Shown here: positions 60,721 to 64,000 of the stretch, piece after piece | Layout: the number at the start of each line of letters is the position of its first letter | Numbering within the stretch: position 1 is the first letter of the stretch | DNA from: Budorcas taxicolor | Taxonomy: Eukaryota > Chordata > Mammalia > Artiodactyla > Bovidae | Length of the DNA: 64,000 nucleotides | Reading direction: 5' to 3' | Assembly: GCF_023091745.1 (NCBI RefSeq) | Contig: NC_068910.1 | Coordinates: forward strand, 136,045,170 to 136,109,169 | Program-made: the position numbers and the translations under genes | Notes under the pieces: model-generated | The model's input: only the letters and a program-made list of their open reading frames with translations | Told to the model about the DNA's origin: nothing | The model's database searches: none

Positions 60721-62454
60721 TCCGGACGGCAACATAACCAGGCACAGTGGAGACTGATGCAGTAAGATGTGATGGGGCCAGTGTGGGGCTGGAGAGTCTG
60801 CACCTCAGTTGAAATAATTCAGGTAATGGAAGATGACAGCCCATCAGCCAGCCTGGATCCTTGAGTGACTGTGTGGAGCAGAGCCCCTGCCAACAGAGCA
60901 TATTGTGTGGGGCAGAAGTAAACTTTGGTGGTGTAAAAAAAAAAAAAGAAGACAAGTAGAGACACAAAGAAACAACCAAGTAATGGCATCCAAATGACTG
61001 AAGATCAAAATGAAGATGACCTGTTAGGAGTAAATAAACTGATGGATGCAGTCAGAGAATGAGATAATTTAAATCAAGATTTTGGACATGGTGAAGGTAC
61101 TGACAATTGACAAGATCTAAATTATTATCTTGGAAGCAAGTATCTGAGTTGGAGTGGAGGGCAGGAGAGTTAGAAACAGATCAGTAAAAAAAGAAGCCTG
61201 GTTATTGAATGAATCAGTGTGGGTTTTGACTGGTCATCACTAAGGATGACAATGTGAATAATAGTATCAAAGGACAATGAGAGCACCACTAATATCTTCC
61301 GTAACTAAAGCCACACTGATGGGGAGGACACTAGATGACTAACATAAGGAATAGGCAGTAAGTTGAACAGTCTGATGGCAAGGGCTTCAGGAGAGCCAAC
61401 AGGTAAAAACCATTGATGTAAAAAATTTTCAAACATAAATGCATCTTAAAACACACATAAGTAAGTTATTTATGAATTGTGTGCATAGCATGAACATGGT
61501 CTGGAAGTGTATAACAAAATTCACACAAAGAGAGAATGGAAACAGAACACTTTTATGATAAAGTTGAACTAGCAATGTAAACTTTAACTTTTTCACAATA
61601 TTCTATTAGTTTAAACAGATGAAAAAAAGGCAAGAAATATGCTACATATGACTATAGGGAAAACAATCAAATATTATTTAATTACTACTCTTTAGGACCA
61701 GCTCTATTTTTTACATGTCATATTATTTTATATAAAAGAGATAATTCAATAAAAAGTAACATTTTCTTTCTAGTTCAACTGTAAGCGGCAGCCTGTTTTT
61801 TTGTATATTTGACCATAATCAGGATGCCAATTCTCAATCTATTAACTGGCACTTAGTTGTCTTGAACAGATAAGGCAGCATAATAAATAAGATCAATATT
61901 TAAATTGGTAAATAAAAGAGCTTATCATTTAATTTGCTGCTGCTAATAAATAAAAATTACATAAAGCCCTGTGCAAGCCAAATATATGGAACAATTTTCA
62001 GCAAGTAGTAAAGTTCTGACACAAATGAAGTATAAGACATCATCTCTGTTCCTTAAAGAGACTGAATATTATTACAAAACCACAAATATCTCTAAAATTC
62101 TGTAATTTAGAAAAGGAAAACTTGGAAAAGCAGATTATAGAGTATATTGATCATTATTACATATGGGTGCTTCTAGTATTGATTCAATATACCAAATAAA
62201 ACTTTCATTTTTCAATCAACATGAACACATTTAAAATACATTTACATTTCATCTCAGCTTGTATATTAAAAAAAGAAAATCACATAGGAAGCTTAAAATT
62301 ACCTAGGTACTTTCATTACACTACGATTCTAGGAAATACAATCGTATTATGCACAACTGTGTTACATAATACACTAAGAGTTTGAAGTACAAAGATGGTA
62401 TCTGTGCTCACACAGTTGGGAGCATAGAAAAGCCCAAGTCTTAAGTTATTATTT

Positions 62455-62640
62455 CTCAAAGCACAGCCCATGAATCGGCAGCACTAGAAGTATCAGAATT
62501 ACCTTGCTTATTAAAATAATTATTTGTTCAAGTATCTTTCTGTGTTCCATCTCAAAATTATTAGAACAAAACAAGAATCTCCATTTTGAGCAAATACCTT
62601 TGGTGGCTATCATTTACATAAAAGTTTAAGAATCAATGCC
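62455..62640 (+). repeat. MER5A/B-like hAT remnant
   Basis: It begins caaagcacagcccatgaa and ends aagtttaagaatcaatgcc, with aagaatctccattttgagc between; this is the layout of MER5 elements, strongly diverged. Confidence 0.5.
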
Positions 62641-62865
62641 TTAAATAATTATTGCTATGACATTACAGGTGAAAAAGTGAAAAACTCACCCACCTTATTA
62701 TGATGAAGATTCTGACTTAAAATTGATTTTTTAAAATTATTAGGTTAAAATGTTTAACACTTCTGTTTTAAATATTTGTATAATGTTTAAACTTTATATT
62801 GGGAACTTTCATTAAAATTTATCACGTCTAAGGAAATAAGATAGATTATAAGCAAACAGACTTAC

Positions 62866-63010
62866 AGTTGGTGATATCAGGTGGTGCATAGCCATCATTC
62901 ATATACATACTTGTGGGTTTTGCCACTTTCAAATAAACAAAATCAGATGTGTTCTTTAAGGCAGTTACTGCTTCTTCATGAGTAACTTCTTCTAAACACA
63001 CACTATTCAC
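62866..63010 (-). CDS. DLG1: DLG1 exon: C-terminal part of PDZ2
   Basis: This 145-base exon starts in phase 0 after a ttttag acceptor and ends in phase 1 before a gtaagt donor. It begins [13 protein letters not shown] and ends [10 protein letters not shown]. The stretch [10 protein letters not shown] is helix B of PDZ2; its first residue, His, is the conserved residue that in class I PDZ domains contacts the Ser/Thr at ligand position -2. The VYLKVAKP that follows is the last strand of the domain. PDZ2 of DLG1 is known to bind C-terminal motifs of channels and receptors. The carboxylate-binding loop of this domain must be encoded by an exon above position 64000. The frame is intact, with no stop codon. 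Confidence 0.97.
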
Positions 63011-63089
63011 CTAAAAGAAAATCCCCAAAGTTTTACTTCTTCCTTCCCGCTCTGAATGCCGTATTTTTTTTCCCCCTCTTTATTCCTCT

Positions 63090-63425
63090 GGGTAGAATCT
63101 TTAGTATACTACTGAACAGGAATGGTAGTTGTGTCTTTCTAGGAATTTGTCTATTTCATCTAAGTTACCTGATGTGTTGGTATAGAGTTGCTTATAAATA
63201 AAAGTATTGCCCTTATGCTCTCTCTTTCCTTCCTACTTTTAGAAATTTGAGTTATTTTTCCTTTGTCAGTCTAGCTAAAGGTTCGTCAATTTTGTTGATC
63301 TTTTCGAAGGCCCAATTTTGGTTTTGTTGATCTCTATGGCTGTCCTATTCCCTATGTTGTTAAGTTTTGCCCTAATCCTTTCTCTTCTGCTAGCATCAGG
63401 TTTAGACTGTTCCTCTTTTCAGTAA
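63090..63425 (-). mobile_element. L1 ORF2 fragment, antisense
   Basis: The segment tagctaaaggttcgtcaat, then tttgttgatcttttcgaagg, is a well-known antisense piece of L1 ORF2. Confidence 0.7.
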
Positions 63426-63449
63426 ACATTTTTTTGGATGTATATGCTT

Positions 63450-63650
63450 GCCTTTGAACTGTTTATTTTATATTGGAGTATAGTCAATTAACAATGTTGT
63501 AATAGTTTCCGGCAGCCAGCAAAGGGACTCAATCATATATGTACATTATTCATTCTCCCCCGAATTTCCCTCCCATCCAGGCTGCCACATAACATTGAGC
63601 AGAGTTCCCTGTGCTATACAAAGGTCCTGGATGATTATCCATTCTAGACA
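63450..63650 (-). mobile_element. Artiodactyl L1 3'-type fragment, antisense
   Basis: The segments caattaacaatgttgtaat, agcaaagggactcaatcat and agagttccctgtgctataca match a common ruminant L1-related repeat. Confidence 0.6.
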
Positions 63651-64000
63651 TGGCAGAATGTTTCTAGTGTTTTAAATTATAATTAGACAAATGTTCATTT
63701 TAGTATATTTTCCATTTCTCTAACATGCAACTTTATAACCGACTGTACATTTTTTTTAATGTTTTGACAAAAATTTCTAAAGGTCACAGAACAATCCTAA
63801 CTTTCCCACTGATTACTAATAAAGCCTTGCAGGGTTTCAGCTGTATGGTCATTCTTATGGTCCTACCCTACAGTGTATAGTGAGGACTGTCTGCATTCTG
63901 AAATATTCACCTGTGGTATACTGTTCATCTGATGGCCTGCAATGAGACATTAGTAGCTATGATGCAAAGCGAGGATCAATAAATGCCACACATTAGAGCT

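Larger units (their letters stand above)
52443..62865 (-). other. DLG1: DLG1 intron between PDZ2 exon and linker exon
   Basis: This 10.4 kb intron holds a MER2-like element at 52853, a long decayed L1 from about 53.1 to 58.1 kb with BovB and Bov-tA insertions, a small hAT element at 59609, a Bov-tA head fragment at 59875, an unassigned ancient repeat near 60530 and a MER5-like piece at 62455. The stretch 60.9-62.4 kb shows nothing I can identify. Confidence 0.75.
1..64000 (-). other. DLG1: DLG1 gene body, partial (internal part)
   Basis: The whole window lies inside one minus-strand gene. Nine exons with GT/AG boundaries and compatible phases encode, in order, the end of PDZ2, a linker, PDZ3, a linker, SH3 and the start of the HOOK region. 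This is the MAGUK order of Discs-large proteins. The inter-PDZ linker, the I3-type and I2-type HOOK inserts and the PDZ peptides match DLG1 (SAP97) rather than DLG2-4, as I recall those proteins. The seven joined exons give 888 coding bases, with 100 or 34 more from the cassette exons. DLG1 is known as a membrane-associated scaffold at cell junctions and synapses. The gene continues beyond both ends of the window. Confidence 0.95.
63011..64000 (-). other. DLG1: DLG1 intron within PDZ2, incomplete
   Basis: It holds an antisense L1 ORF2 fragment (63090-63425) and an artiodactyl L1 3'-type fragment (63450-63650). The last 350 bases contain nothing I recognise. The next upstream DLG1 exon lies beyond the window. 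Confidence 0.75.

Noticed and set aside
60240..60980. A less AT-rich plus/minus open-frame region as a possible exon
   Set aside because: Frames are short, with no splice-consistent boundaries; part resembles an ancient interspersed repeat.
1..64000. CRISPR arrays, operons, phage or other bacterial systems
   Set aside because: Intron-rich mammalian DNA; the direct repeats present are transposon tails and microsatellites.

Overview
The window is vertebrate genomic DNA from a ruminant, most likely a bovid. It is AT-rich and carries many BovB (RTE-type) LINE copies and Bov-tA tRNA-Glu-derived SINEs, which are hallmarks of ruminant genomes. Cattle, sheep, goat and buffalo cannot be told apart from this sequence alone.

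All coding sequence belongs to one gene on the minus strand, DLG1 (SAP97), a MAGUK scaffold protein. Seven exons that join in one open frame, plus two alternative cassette exons, run from the top of the window downward: 63010-62866 (end of PDZ2), 52442-52322 (PDZ2-PDZ3 linker), 47440-47284 (start of PDZ3), 34575-34473 (end of PDZ3), 18220-18106 (PDZ3-SH3 linker), 13275-13099 (SH3), 9780-9711 (end of SH3 and start of HOOK), then 6006-5907 (I3-type HOOK insert) and 5221-5188 (I2-type HOOK insert). Each junction has GT/AG splice sites and the reading phases join perfectly. The 5' part of the gene (N-terminus, PDZ1, start of PDZ2) lies above position 64000. The 3' part (rest of HOOK, guanylate kinase domain) lies below position 1. 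Neither promoter nor polyadenylation site is in the window.

The other 98 percent is intron. It holds nine BovB fragments (one about 1.6 kb long), about a dozen Bov-tA-type SINEs, a near-full-length Tigger1 DNA transposon, a second Tigger-family element split by a BovB insertion, a MER2-like element, a small hAT element with visible target duplication, two MER5-like pieces, an MLT1-type LTR, MIR pieces, and several ancient L1 blocks. Two of the L1 blocks are themselves split by BovB insertions. Region by region: 0-5 kb intron with BovB and two SINEs; 5-18 kb the HOOK/SH3 exons with a Tigger1 copy between; 18-34 kb a long intron with a three-copy BovB cluster; 34-47 kb an L1-rich intron; 47-63 kb the PDZ2/PDZ3 exons with layered L1/BovB insertions.

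I found no undescribed system. The most interesting biology is the alternative HOOK exon pair with matching phases, including a tandem CAGCAG acceptor, and the layered transposon insertions that give a relative history of the locus.
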